Of a DNA stretch of 64,000 nucleotides, positions 12,652 to 23,674 are shown one piece after another. A program made the position numbers and the translations under genes. How positions within the stretch are numbered: position 1 is the stretch's first letter; every line of letters begins with the position of its first letter. The notes under the pieces were generated by a model. That model made no database searches. It had not been told where the DNA came from and saw only the letters and a program-made list of their open reading frames with translations. This DNA is from Gonatopus flavifemur. Lineage: Eukaryota > Arthropoda > Insecta > Hymenoptera > Dryinidae. The stretch spans positions 4,020,001 through 4,084,000 of the forward strand of contig JAFFJZ010000017.1 in assembly GCA_018340375.1 (NCBI GenBank), read 5' to 3'.

Positions 12652-14438
12652 TAATCTATGAGCCTGTGTGAAAATTGCAGTTCGGTTGACAGATGTGAGG
12701 TTAAATTTATGTGATCAAAAAATGGATGAATTATTTTTGTGAAATGTGTGGTGGTTATTTCTTGAATAATGTGTATCAAAAAATCTGTTAGTACGTGCAA
12801 AATGAATTAGTAAATCAGTCATAGCTGTTGTAACATGTCAAAAAATCGTAATTTGTTGACGCAGTGAAAATGAATTTTCCCCAAATACTTACATCACTAC
12901 TTCTAGGCAAAAACTCAGAGATCATATTAATTTTGTAATAAATATGAGTCATGAAGAACTCATTTGATCAAAAATATGTCAAGAGAATGTTCAAAATGAA
13001 TTGCAAAAAACTTGGATTATTCACTTGCAGCTCGACGGATGGTTTTACTTTTCAAATTGAAGAGTACTCTTCATGTTGAAATTTTCAAATTTGAGGAAAA
13101 AGCCTTATTTTCTGAGTTGAATTCGTTGTTAGGGTGATGATAAACTTATGGGGAGAGTTTGAAAGTCAGGTGGAATCTACATTGATCAGGAAAGTCCAAA
13201 TCGTGTGGCAAAAGTTAGAAAATCTGTCAACTTAGCTTACGGCACGTGGGTAATCTATCAGCTTTTCTTCACTAAACGAAATCTAGGCAGGAGGAATGTA
13301 TCAAAATTTAGTAAAATCAAGTTGGTACAGAGTAAGAGAGGACAGATATATTCATTGAATTTTATTGGTTATTATAAAAATGTTGATAAATAAGTAAAGG
13401 CTATGTATGACTCAATTTATCGTCTCTCAATATTTTTGTTCCAATGATTTTGTATTGTGTGCATTTTTGTATCTTTTCACTAGTAGGTTGAGGAAACATG
13501 TGTATTGAACCTGTTTCATAAATATAATAACATTTATTTGGAGGAACATGATACAACATTATTGGAACAAAAATATTAAAAGACGACACATTGGATCTTC
13601 TATAGCCTTTCCTTATTTATCAACATTTTTATAATAACCAATAAAATTCAATGAATATATCTGTCCTCTCTTACTCTGTACCAACTTGATTTTACTAAAT
13701 TTTGATACATTTCTCCTGCCTAGATTTCGTTTAGTGAAGAAAAGCTGACAGAATATCCATGTGCCGTGAGCTAAGTGGACAGATTTTCTAACTTTTGCCA
13801 CACGATTTGGATTTTCCTGATCAATATAGATCCCACCCAACTTTCAAACTCTTCCTACAAGTTTATCATCACCCTAACAACAAATTCAACTCAGAACATA
13901 AGGCTTTTTCCTCAAATTTGAAAATTTCAACTTCAAGAATACTCTTCAATTTGAAGAGTAAAATCATCCAACGCGCTTCAAGTAAATAATTCAAGCTTCT
14001 TGAAATTCATTCTAAACATTCGCTTGAAATATTTTTGATCAAATGAGTTCTTCGTGACTCATATTATTACAAAATTAATGTGAGTTTTTTGAGGAATGTG
14101 AGTTTTGAGAAATTTAATGTGAGTTTTTTTTCCGAGGAATATTGATGTAAATCAATATTGATATTGATTGATATTGATATTGTTGTTGTTGATATTGTCG
14201 TGTATTTGAATAGAATTCATTTTCACCACATCAGCAAATTACGATTTTTTGACATGCTACAACAGCTATGACTGATTTACTAATTCATTTTGCACTTACT
14301 AACAGATTTTTTGATACACATTATTCAAGAAATAACCACCACACATTTCACAAAAATAATTCATCCATTTTTTGATCGCATAAATTTAACCTCACATCTG
14401 TCAACCGAACTGCAATTTTCACACAGGCTCATAGATTA
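12652..14438. repeat. 1.79 kb near-perfect palindrome (foldback element)
   Basis: The left arm from TAATCTATGAGCCTGTGTG is mirrored by the right arm ending CACACAGGCTCATAGATTA. The arms extend almost to the centre at about 13500, with small indels; a TATTGATAT-rich stretch (14140-14205) is unique to the right arm. Each arm carries a mirrored open frame (13205-13393 on plus; 13840-13613 on minus) containing FFTKRNLGRRNVSKFSKIK and SLNFIGYYKNVDK. The peptide is unrecognised, and being mirrored does not by itself show that it is translated. Confidence 0.8.
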
Positions 14439-14791
14439 CACTGCCATCTTCTGACAAATAAATCTTGAAAGGCCCTCAATGATTTCTGACGAGGCTTACA
14501 AGTGTAGTAACAGTCTAGATATACTTATAAAAAATCCTCCATAGTTTTTTGAGAGTTTCACTTGTCTAATATATATTAGCTAAGTTCGTTTACCGATGTC
14601 CCAAGTTACCCCAACTCGCTCCAAGTATTTTGGATTCGCTACTTCCAGTTTAAGCAACGAAATGATTGGTTTGGTACAAGTTGGAGCAACTCAGAGCACG
14701 TAGAACGAACGAACCTATTGTAAGTAACCGGTGAGTAACTTGCTAGTTTATCTCAACTAGAAGTTCCCTATGAAATCCCTACAGGGGCTTC

Positions 14792-15029
14792 CCCTGGCGA
14801 AACAACGGCGTGCACATAAAGTTCAAACAGCGTACCAATAACGTGATTCTGGCCAATATACGTTCAATGCACGCTTACTTCAATATAAGCGTGAGTACAG
14901 CGTGCATGAACGCTTTTCTTCACGCTCGATCCACGCTCAACTGCGCCAATTGACTCTCAATACACTCTCATGTGACGGTAATAACACTCCTATGTGACGC
15001 TCCAAATGCACGCTTTATTTTCACCAGGG
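14792..15029. mobile_element. 238 bp MITE, CCCTGGCGAAA/TTTTCACCAGGG
   Basis: Ends CCCTGGCGAAA and TTTTCACCAGGG are flanked by a TC duplication (14790-14791, 15030-15031). The interior contains many CACGCT, GCGTG and TCACGCTC words. A matching right terminus (TTTTCACCAGGG) is found at 59325-59340. The termini also resemble CCCTGGTGGAAC of the 2.8 kb foldback at 42585. Confidence 0.75.
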
Positions 15030-16176
15030 TCATATTGACTAGACAATGCCTTGTCAGATTTCTACTTGGGTAAGAGGAAATTAAAAACAAACTCATCAAA
15101 TTACTCAAGTTCTTTTTTATTGACTGGCACTGTCACGTAAGCTTGATTATCAAAATGCATATAAATACAAGTGGTAAGAAAACTTTTTTATATTTAATAT
15201 GAAATAAATTCATGGTGTAGATGTACATATTTGAATATGACGGAGAAAATGATTATCAATATATTATCGTTGAATTAATTTGAATAAGCCTTCTCTCATA
15301 TGCAAAAATATCTATTTCCACTATGAACTAATCGTTTCTTCAGAGATTGCAATCGACTGAATACACGGAAACAATGCCGCTGGAAAATATGACTTTTTGA
15401 AAATTTTTTTAGTAAACCAGAAACAGAGGTTTGTAAAATGGATTTTTATATGAAAATACGGAAGCTCACGAATACTGTAGAAAAATTTCGGGTTTAAAAT
15501 CTGAATCCTAACCATTACGTTTTCTACAGCACCCGTGATCTTTTGTATTCTCATGGAAAAAATGCATTTTATAAATCTTGCTGTTACTGGTTCACTGAAA
15601 AAATAAAAAAAAGTAATCTTTTCGGGCGGCAGTATTCTCCGTGTAGGAGTGGTAGGGTCAAAGTAGAGGATAAATCTTGCACCTACTTTGCTCCTACAAG
15701 TGGTGAAATAGGAAATATCTACCACTAGTAGGGGCAAAGTAGGAGAAAATATCTCATTGAAACTGCTCCTACTTTACTATCTGATCCCTCTACTGGAAAC
15801 AGCATTATTAGCAGCAAAGTAGGGGCAAAATTTCGACTCGGGGAGCATTATGTTCGACAGAATACAATCCGAGGGTTTGAGAATTCTCATTTTCTCATCA
15901 ATTAGAGCGCCATCTATGGGGATTTCGAAAAAACGTATGAGACAAAAGTTCCTTGGTTTCCAGCGTAGAACCTAAACCGGTAGTGAAAAACAAGGGATTC
16001 CATTTAAAAAACATGAGTTGACCTCAGAATGACCTTGAGAGTTGGATCTGAGGTCAAAGCCAAGTTCACCATCGGATGTCCCCCTCAGATTCTTACATTT
16101 TTTTCCCGGAACATTTTCTTCTGAATCTATTCGTTCTCGAGATATTCTAGGTGACAGATTAAAATGGGACACCCTG

Positions 16177-16950
16177 TATATATGACATGAACGTATATGA
16201 CTTGATCACAGAGAAAAACAGTTTCTCCGAACTTCTTGATCATATCAACCATCTGATCGAATAAGCCAATTGAGGGTCCCCATGCAATAACCACGTAGGT
16301 GCTCGAGGAGCGGCACAAGTATTGTCCAAGCCATGACGTCAAGGGTCGAAAAAAAAATTCGGAATTTCGAAAATCCATAAATACTGGACAATAGGGCTTG
16401 AAAAATGAATATGAGTCCACGTTTACGATTTTTTTCTAGGATCAGTAGTTTTCGAGAAAAAAAATAGAAACTATCTATTCTTTCGCACCACAAATCAATG
16501 TTTTCCAATATTAAACTCGTTCAAACTCGGTCATTTTTCGATGTATCTTGATGAATCTCTAATAAATAAGCCGCTGTATTTCGCGAACTAAGATTCCAAT
16601 CGATCTGAAACTTTCCACAAAGTTTGTCCATATACTAGTGAACAACTTTGTCGCTGGAAGTTTTTTGTAACTCATACTTCCCCTGACACTTTTTCAATGC
16701 AAAGCATGGAAAACAGGGTTTTCACTTCGGATTAAAAAATTGGTAATTTATTATCAACTTTTATGAATTCTTTATACGCTGTTGTCTTCGGGGAATTCAC
16801 ATGGCCTGTATTACATGAAGTATCAAATTTTTTAAACAACACATTATACAACAAACAAACAACACGTGTATTGTTTTTTAAACAATACATTTTATAATAC
16901 ATTTTCCTAATACGTTTGCAATTAACTTTGTAATGTTGTGCCTTTCACAA
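16177..16950. other. No gene recognised
   Basis: Unique-looking AT-rich sequence. Open frames on the minus strand at 16127-16508 have no recognisable domain. Several AACAATACA/TGTATTGTT words lie near 16840-16910. Confidence 0.3.
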
Positions 16951-16961
16951 ATCGATTATTT

Positions 16962-17190
16962 TTACACCTTTTTCCCAACTTTCGCTATTAATGCATCGAA
17001 AAATTCTTTTCCCTTTGGAGAGAGATATTTCATAAGATGATTTAAATCATTCTGTTTCTCTTTAGAAATGCCCACTGGTTCAGTGAGTGGTGCTTCGTCT
17101 AAATGCTGTACGGTTAATGATTGTTTTATGAAAAATGTTGTACCGTCCCGATTTTCATAATAATTATGTTGAAACTCTTCTTGTCAAGAA
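16962..17190 (-). pseudogene. C-terminal coding fragment, unidentified family
   Basis: The minus strand reads open for about 69 codons to a stop at 16964-16962. It contains NYYENRDGTTFFIKQSLTV, HLDEAPLTEPVG and KEKQNDLNHLMKYLSPKGKEF, ending AKVGKKV. Balanced amino-acid use and a terminal stop suggest a real protein C-terminus. The pattern of basic-acidic residues followed by L..L..YLSP...FF resembles C-termini seen in transposon-encoded proteins, but I cannot name the family. Upstream a TGA interrupts the frame. An inverted second copy lies at 17215-17345. Confidence 0.5.
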
Positions 17191-17345
17191 AATGTTTCTC
17201 TTTGGTCAATAATATTTCCATAATAATTATGAAAATCGGGACGGTACAACATTTTTCATAGAACAATCATTAACCGTACAGCATTTAGACGAAGCACCAC
17301 TCACTGAACCAGTGGGCATTTATAAAGAGAAACAGAATGATTTAA
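17030..17345. repeat. Inverted duplication of the coding fragment (130 bp arms)
   Basis: Arms 17036-17165 and 17215-17345 are nearly identical in inverted orientation, including GAAGCACCACTCACTGAACC and GTACCGTCCCGATTTTCAT on the complementary strand. About 50 bp separate the arms. The plus-strand arm re-encodes the same peptide block with two amino-acid changes (K to E, S to Y) and then runs into unrelated sequence. Confidence 0.8.
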
Positions 17346-17539
17346 TTACTCAATGACACTTAACAACCTAACTTATAAATAAAAAAAAATGATTAAGAAG
17401 TGTATAAAAAGCATGCCTCGTCACATTAAAGCTATGTTGGCTATGGAAGATGGGTACACAAAGTACTAATTTGAATGAAAAATTGTTCTTCATAGTAAAA
17501 AAAACTCTGCCAATCGGCACATGGCTCCCTCGTTTGTGT

Positions 17540-17940
17540 TGAAAAAAAATTCATGTTTTCTTTCTCTCTCCCGTTTTTCCTAGAGAATCAGGTTGAAATC
17601 TATATAGGACTGCGATCAATACTGCACGGAGCTGTGGTGGAAATTTCATGACAATTGGATGATAGAAACGGAAGTTATCCGCATATTAACGATGTTTAGG
17701 AAATTTCCAAATTTTATTTCGAAGCTCAGTGCTTACCACTTTCTTCCTTCAATTCCGATTAGTTTAAAATACACACCATACAACTAACCCCCCGTAAACT
17801 GATTATACTACAAGTTTCATGGCATTTGGATGATACCGACATGGGGAAGGCATGCTTCCAAAATATTGTCAAATAATGTGAATCGTGAAACAAAAATTTC
17901 CCACAGTTTTCAATCGATTAAAATGAAACCCATATGGGGT
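17540..17940. repeat. Degenerate dispersed repeat, related to 22.1-22.8 kb
   Basis: Shares blocks with 22430-22560: GACATGGGGAAGG, then TTTCCCACAGTTTTCAA followed by CGATT, AATGAAAC and ATATGGG. Both copies contain GAATCAGGTTGAAA. It reads as an old non-coding repeat and ends where the 19.4 kb block begins. Confidence 0.6.
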
Positions 17941-18080
17941 CACTGTTACGTCAAAACTCTTTAGAGGTTTTCTATCACGGGGGAGTGTTGAAGGACCTAT
18001 CGAATTGAAGTCCGATAGACCCTTTGATACCCCGCTTTAGTAGGAATAACCTATCAAGGACCGGGGAAGAATGTTGTTAA
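17941..18080 (+). repeat. Left inverted terminal repeat of a 19.4 kb block
   Basis: Starts CACTGTTACGTCAAAA and contains CCCTTTGAT, ACCCCGCTTTAG, ACCTAT and AAGGACCGGGG. The reverse complement, diverged but collinear, lies at 37215-37350 and ends at the same outer base. The block bounded by the two copies is 19,410 bp. Confidence 0.75.
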
Positions 18081-18359
18081 ATGAAAATTGCTTCACTATT
18101 TAAGATATTAACAAGGAAATTTTATTCCTATTTATTAAATACATTAATATTAGGTATATAGCTTACATGAGGATATTTATCATTGTGAATGTAAATTTAA
18201 TCTTGAATTATGAGAGTTGGAGTTATTGAACATACGGAATATGATTGAATTTAGAGGGTATCTTTGTGTTTTGGATTAATTTTGGGTTTATGAAAAGAGT
18301 TTACGAACAGTCTTATGAGTTCATAAGGATTGAATAGGTTTTAACAGTGCAATTTTATT

Positions 18360-19440
18360 TGATTGAGGATGAATTGGAATTGAATGAGATTCAATGAGAC
18401 TTGATTGTATATCAAATATGGTTTCAAAATGAATATAATGGGGATATTAGTTATTTTGAATTTGGTAGAATTGAATTTAACTGGATTGAATTGTATTCAA
18501 TCGTTTTCAATAGTTTATAACTTGAATAAACCTACTATAATCTCATAGTGAGGGTAATTTGAATGATGATTCGATAAGATGAGTTTCCTTTGAATTGAAT
18601 TTGAATTGTACTGAGTAGAATTGAATTGATTCGAATAAAATTTATTTCAATTGGATTCAATTGATTTGAATTGAATTTAATTTTGATTGAATTGAACTTC
18701 AATTGATTTGGATTGAATTTATTCTAATTGGATTTAATTGATTTGAATTGAATTCAATCTTGAATGAATTGAACTTCAATTGATTCGAATTGAATTGATT
18801 TCAATTCGAATTGGATTTGGATTGTATTTAATTGTATTGAAGTTGAATTGATTATTGTTCAAGTTGAATTGAGTTTGAATTGAATTGAATTGATGCGAAT
18901 TGAATTGATTTGAATTGAATTGAAATTGCATTGTATTTAATTGTATTATTGTTCAAGTTGAATTGTAACTGTATTTAATTGAATTCAATTGATTTTGATT
19001 GAATTTGAATCTCATGGATTTGGAGTGAATTGAATTTGTAATGATTAAATTGGAATTGAATTGATTTCAATTCGAATTGAATTTGCATTGTATTTAATTG
19101 TATTGGAGTTGAATTGATTATTGTTCAAGTTGAATTGAGTTCGAATTGAATTGAATTGATTCGAATCGTATTTATTTTAATTGAATTGAAATTGCATTGT
19201 ATATAATTGTATTATTGTTCAAGTACAATTGTAATTGTATTAAATTGACTTCAATTGATTTTAATTGAATTTGAATTTGATTGATTTTAAGTGAATTGAA
19301 TTTGTAATGATTGAATTGGAATTGAATTGAATTCAATTGGAATCAAATTGATTTGAATTTAATTGATTTGAGGTGAATTGAGTTTGAAATGATTGAATTG
19401 GAATTGAATTGAATTTAATCGAGTTCTATGATTTCTTCTA
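18360..19440. repeat. AATTGAATT low-complexity tract
   Basis: About 1.1 kb made almost entirely of degenerate GAATTGAATT, GATTTGAATT and TTGAATTG words, with longer internal repeats, for example two copies of TTGTTCAAGTTGAATTGAGT. Non-coding. Not present at the equivalent place in the right arm. Confidence 0.85.
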
Positions 19441-19667
19441 GGGAATGAAGGAGAGGAAAGATGATACCTCAGTTAACTCCATTGCAATCAGGGTCAGGAT
19501 GAGATAGGAATTAATTGAATAGGAAAGAGCCTTCATGTGACGAGCACAAATGCTACAGTCAACTATGAAAGTTGGTTTTGGGTGAAGGATTTTCCTCTTT
19601 ATTTACAGTTCCTACATGAGAATTTCTCTCGATAGATCTGTCTACAAGGAGGATTTTCTTGGGTATC

Positions 19668-20166
19668 CTATTCTTCCTTGTGAATCAATATTTCTCCTCT
19701 GATTTTAACGGATTCTGATAAAAGTTGGAGTGAGTCTAATTCTCTAGTCAATCTCACTAGAGTTTCTTCGCTTTTAATTAGATTCTTTAAGAAAATCTCC
19801 TTTTTTCTTCCTGATTTTGGTAAGGTTCCCTTCCTTACATCATCTTGGTGATGTTTTATCCTGTTCTTAACTCCTTTGATTCTACTTTTCAAAAGGGTTA
19901 TTCCATTTCCAATTCCTCGTTCCACTAAAAAGAGAAAAGGAAAATATTTTAGTTTCGCAAAGTATATACAAAAAAAAAGAAATTCCAAAAGAAAAGGGTG
20001 CAAAATTCCTTATATGAAAATCTTGGATACTTCTCTCTAATCCGAAAATTATTGAGAGAAGTTGGTGAATCTAGAAATTTTCGTCTTATAAAGTTTAATA
20101 AATATTTGTTGCAATATAAGAAAGGAAACTGAATCCCTTAACCCACCCAAATGGTGCTAAAGCACT
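19668..20166 (-). CDS. Small basic protein, left copy of an unrecognised paralogous pair (85 aa, predicted)
   Basis: Predicted two-exon gene. Exon 2 follows a strong acceptor, TTTTCTCTTTTTAG, whose first exonic bases are TG (19924-19923). With exon 1 ending in A at 20166 before GTGCTT, the splice makes an ATG, and the frame runs to a stop at 19668 (85 residues). The protein is lysine/arginine-rich and helical, with GTLPKSGRKKEIFLKNLIKS followed by ETLVR. The second copy has GDLPPPGPKLRIFLRNVARN and then LVR at the same place, so the conserved signature is G-x-LP-x-x-G-x-K-x-x-IFL-x-N followed by LVR. AATAAA lies at 19603-19598 on the minus strand. The GTGCTT donor is weak, so exon 1's end is the least certain point. 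Function unknown; no signal peptide or membrane segment. Confidence 0.55.
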
Positions 20167-20265
20167 TAATTTTGGTATTGATTTTTCCCCACGAGAGTCG
20201 CAACTACTCGTCTCGTTCTTGGTTAGTGATGATTTACCAAAACCGCTATGTGGTTCTGGTTGTCT

Positions 20266-20281
20266 GTAACTCAGGACCGCA
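20266..20281 (-). other. Exon 1 conserved block
   Basis: The 16-mer TGCGGTCCTGAGTTAC is identical to 29941-29956 in the right gene copy, and both copies have AGAACGAGA about 40 bases further downstream. This identity inside the predicted 5' UTR supports a transcribed first exon shared by the two paralogues. Confidence 0.65.
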
Positions 20282-20484
20282 GTACCGCCTTCGTTGCGAT
20301 TTCAAAAATCGTTTTTGATGAAGCAGCTCTCCGATGAACAAGTGAACTCTCCTGAGTTAAGTTGAATTTGCTTCGTATTGAGCTTGTATGATATAATCCT
20401 TGTAAAATTTGCTGGATAAAGTTGAGGTATGTTTTTAGTTAGTGAATCCTGAGCGAAGTGTGTCGAATTACGAAAAACTCGCGA

Positions 20485-20525
20485 TATTTATAGGATGTGG
20501 ATCTCGCTGAAGGAAGCTGATTGGT
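20485..20525 (-). promoter_or_regulatory. CCAAT plus TATA promoter of the left gene copy
   Basis: On the minus strand ACCAATCA (20525-20518) is followed about 25 bases later by CCTATAAATATCGCGAGTTT (TATAAATA at 20492-20485). The right copy has the same arrangement (ACCAATCA, then CCTTTAAATACGGCGAGTTT). An upstream ATTGGC also occurs in both. Transcription would start roughly 25-30 bases below the TATA box. Confidence 0.6.
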
Positions 20526-20559
20526 TGGAGGTAGTTTGGAAGGGTTTCAGAGGTGCTCT

Positions 20560-21598
20560 AGCCAATGGAAGGCTTGGGTTCCTCTCACCAACGGCTTCGA
20601 ACGATTCAAAATTCGAGACCGTTGCGCGCTCCGTCTACTGGAGGAATCGTGAACTAATGCATTCTATGTTTTGCATTTGCTTCGAGAAGACCGATTTTCT
20701 GATAACTCCAATTCTCATGTTTTTCAGGGTCTAAAGATAGTTGAATATTAGTGATAATGAATATTTCCATTATTTTTTGTATATACAAGGGGGTGAAAAT
20801 GTTTCCTAATAGCTTTATAAGAAATTATGTGTAGGTTACATAGAATTTCTGAAGTTTTACAAAAGTTATAGGATGTATATCCATGTATATGTGAACGTTA
20901 TATGGAATTATAACGAAATTTAAATGAAACTCACACGAGATATACAAGAAGTATATTTGAAGATTACATGAAACACATAAAATCTCATATTAATCTCATA
21001 CAAATTTGCATAGAACATAAAAGTTCGCATGGGACCCACATGGAAATCTTATTGATACTCGTGAGAGATCCATTGAAAAATAAGCATAATTTTCGAATTG
21101 CATGTGAAACGCATACTATATCTCAAAAAAATGCACCCAGAGCAATTCCCAGGAGCCACAACCATCACAAATTGGCTATGTTTTATATTACCATTGAGAA
21201 AAGTTGCAGTAACTACGTCTTACAACTATTTACTCTAACTCCATAGCTGTGATAACTGTTTACCATGATGGAAAATGCAACCTCTGAACAGTCATGTAAA
21301 AATAGTTGTTGAGACCATAAAAACTTCCCTCAGTGCTTTTAAATCTATTTGGATCCAAAAGCAATTTGTTCTTTATTAATATGAATGATGTAAGAAGGTT
21401 CAAATTTATATATAAAGAAGAAGTAATTGGAGGACGGAGTCCATTCAAAATTTGTTAAAAAGAGGAATTTCATATTCAATTATAAATACTTGCAAACAAT
21501 AATTATCTCTTATTGTTTACCAGTTTTTTCGATATTTGGATACAAATTGAATAGAGGCATTGTATCGAAATACCGGCGACACAATTCTTTGCACAAAT
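20560..21598. other. No gene recognised; ATG/CAT-word-rich stretch
   Basis: 20800-21180 contains many ACATGG, ATATGT, CATATG and ATGAAAC words, suggesting another decayed motif-rich element. 21185-21310 has AGTAACTACG, AACTATTTACT and AACAGTC words. No convincing coding region or paired termini. Confidence 0.35.
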
Positions 21599-21770
21599 GC
21601 CCAAATATCTGTACTTGATGACCCCTTTATGGCTGGGGCAATAAAGTACGCGCCTCCGTTCCAGTAAAGAGGTCATAAACGAGTGCCCAGGTGTCTATAC
21701 TTAATGAGCCCTTCATGGCGGGGGCAATAAAGCACGCGCCTCCGTTCCAATAAGGAGGTCATAAACGAGG
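21599..21770. repeat. Two tandem copies of an 86 bp unit
   Basis: Units 21599-21684 and 21685-21770 share GGGGCAATAAAG, ACGCGCCTCCGTTCCA and GAGGTCATAAACGAG, with about 85-90% identity. GC content is higher than the surroundings. Confidence 0.8.
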
Positions 21771-23670
21771 GTAAGGAGAGGTTCCTTGGTTTTTCCAATC
21801 TCTTGGAAAAAACGGTACTCTTGAAGGTACTTGGGGGCGCCAAGCCAGTTCGTTTCCGTTACCTACGAAGCATGGGTATCGGTAAATAAGTACGCCACTC
21901 TCCCAACGCTTGATACATCATGTGTACTTTGTAACATTTTATGCGATTGAATTGTTGGGCCTTATGCCGCGAATCATCTCGTGTGCGTGTGTTTGTGCTA
22001 TACAGCACTTGTAAACGTTAGGCAGGAAAATTTGGAAAAAGTCGGCGTCTACGTTACACCACTATAGGATCATCACCAGAACGTGGTGTCAGTTTGATTA
22101 CAATCGGCTAATAGAAAGCGGGGATATACGCGTTTGCAAAATCACGATTTTTCAGAAAATTCCTCCTCACCCCTCCCGTTCTTCTGTAACGATGAGGTTG
22201 AAACTTATATGGAACCGCAATCAACACTGCACATGACTCTGGTGAAAATTTCATCACGATCGAATAATACGAACAAAAGATATACACGTTCGCAAATTTG
22301 TTACATACACATAGACAAATGGCCAGACAAAAAGGAACCACATTTGCTTTTTTTTTTACTCCTCCCAATTCCAATGTGCCTGAAATTTATATCATATAAC
22401 TAGAGTTCCAAGACATTCGGATGATATGGACATGGGGAAGGTATGCTTGAAAAAAAATACAGATTCCAAAGAAAAATTTCCCACAGTTTTCAACCGATTT
22501 GAATGAAACTTATATGGGACCACTATCGGGTCATGACTAAAACGTGGTTGAAGTTTGATCAGATTCGGATAATAGAAAGCAAAGATATACGCGTACGCAA
22601 AATGTTCATTTTTTGTCACAGTTCTTCTGATACACCCGATTCTTCTGAATGAATCAGGTTGAAACTTATATAGGACCACTATCACCCTAGTCCACAACTG
22701 TGATGAAAATTTCGAAACGATCGGATAAGCCGAACGGGAGGTATGCGCATACAAAACGTAGGGGGAGCTACAGCCGCACAGACAGACAGACAGACAGACA
22801 CGGTAACAAAATTGTTCCCCGCATTCTGAGGAACGTTTTGGGCGATCAGAAGACCAGATTTTTCTCTTCATATTCTCAAAGCGGGCATCTTCAGCTTTCA
22901 TTTGAGAGAAAACAGCCCTGTAGCTGCTGCGCCTCACCTCGAAATATGAATTCGGAAATTACCCGTCCAGATGGTCAAAAGTTCATAAAATATGCGTTGA
23001 GAACCCCCTCACAATGAATCCAAAGTGATGAAACGTGTATTTTCCCAATCTTCATATCCCCACGAGACTCTCATATAATTTTGAGCATGAAATACCATTT
23101 GGATCAAAAGTTATTGAAGTTTGGTCACGTGGCGCGTGGTCTGTCGGGAAGCGTTGATGCGCAATTTCGTGAAACTTTATTATTTTATAACTCGAAAAGT
23201 ATGGGATTGAAAAAAAAAACGGTTTTGCATTGGTCGATAGAATGGTGATAAGATTCGATGGAAAAAATTTCTGGAAGTCTGAGGTGGTAGGTATCATGGC
23301 TGGATGAACTGACATGGAATGACTTGGGCACTCATCGTTATACGTAGTATATCCAGCACGGAGTGCCTATCGCACCCGCTATCGTACCCTCTAACCTTAT
23401 CTTCTAAAATATTTGAGTAATCCAATTGGGAGTTGGATGGTTTTTCATTTCATTGAATACTGACTGGTAGTCAGTGGGGTTGTCTGTCTGTCTGTCTGTG
23501 TTTGAGATAATCCTGGACCGGGTGGACCAAATTGGTTAGAATTGGAAGAGTACCTTCCTCAAACCCCTCCCAAGAGACTATTTAATTTTTATTGAAATCG
23601 GACAAGTCCTTTTTCTATCTTTTTCTCAAAAACTAGTCAATCTCGGAGAAAATTTTCTCCGCTGTATACA
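21771..23670. repeat. Degenerate dispersed repeats with CAGACAGACAGA tracts
   Basis: Repeated modules of the type GAATCAGGTTGAAACTTATA, GGGACCACTATC and GAAAATTTC recur at 22190, 22500 and 22650, with a related copy at 17540-17940. A (CAGA)n run at 22781-22799 and a (TGTC)n run at 23480-23498 lie in inverted orientation. Such tetranucleotide runs often mark transposon-derived repeats. Open frames on both strands show no domain. Confidence 0.5.
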
Positions 23671-23674
23671 TATA

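Larger units (their letters stand above)
12065..15070. mobile_element. CCC...GGG element (CCCAAGTAGAAAT), nested
   Basis: Ends CCCAAGTAGAAAT and ATTTCTACTTGGG lie between TA dinucleotides (12063-12064, 15071-15072). Subterminal sequence is rich in CTAGT/ACTAG and TGCCTYGT words at both ends. It contains a 1.8 kb palindrome and a 238 bp MITE. No transposase is encoded. Confidence 0.75.
11602..15842. mobile_element. CCC...GGG element (CCCGAGTCGAAATTTTGCCC), inside the DD41D right arm
   Basis: Left end CCCGAGTCGAAATTTTGCCC is complementary to the right end GGGCAAAATTTCGACTCGGG. The left arm of the host DD41D element preserves the uninterrupted target (ATAATGCTCAACTC), so the insertion can be delimited. 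It leaves a 2 bp duplication, GA (11600-11601 and 15843-15844). Both subterminal regions (to about 11780, and 15640-15842) are filled with CTCCTACTTT-type words. Most of the interior is a further nested element. Confidence 0.8.
9866..16176. mobile_element. DD41D Tc1/mariner-type transposon with long TIRs, carrying nested insertions
   Basis: Ends CAGGGTGTCCCATTGTAATC and, at the other side, AAAATGGGACACCCTG are flanked by TA (9864-9865, 16177-16178). The inverted repeats run about 340-370 bp inward (9866 to about 10235; the right arm is 16176-15843, resumed at 11600-11565 beyond a nested insertion). Without the nested block 11602-15842 the element would be about 2.1 kb, close to the 2032 bp intact relative at 25873. 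It encodes one transposase pseudogene on the minus strand. Confidence 0.9.

Noticed and set aside
18360..19440. Possible coding or regulatory array in the GAATTGAATT tract
   Set aside because: Low-complexity sequence with stops in all frames and no counterpart in the other arm.
19668..20003. Single-exon 111-residue protein starting MHPFLLEFLFF
   Set aside because: The first 26 codons are the polypyrimidine end of a predicted intron. The paralogue aligns only from the acceptor onward.
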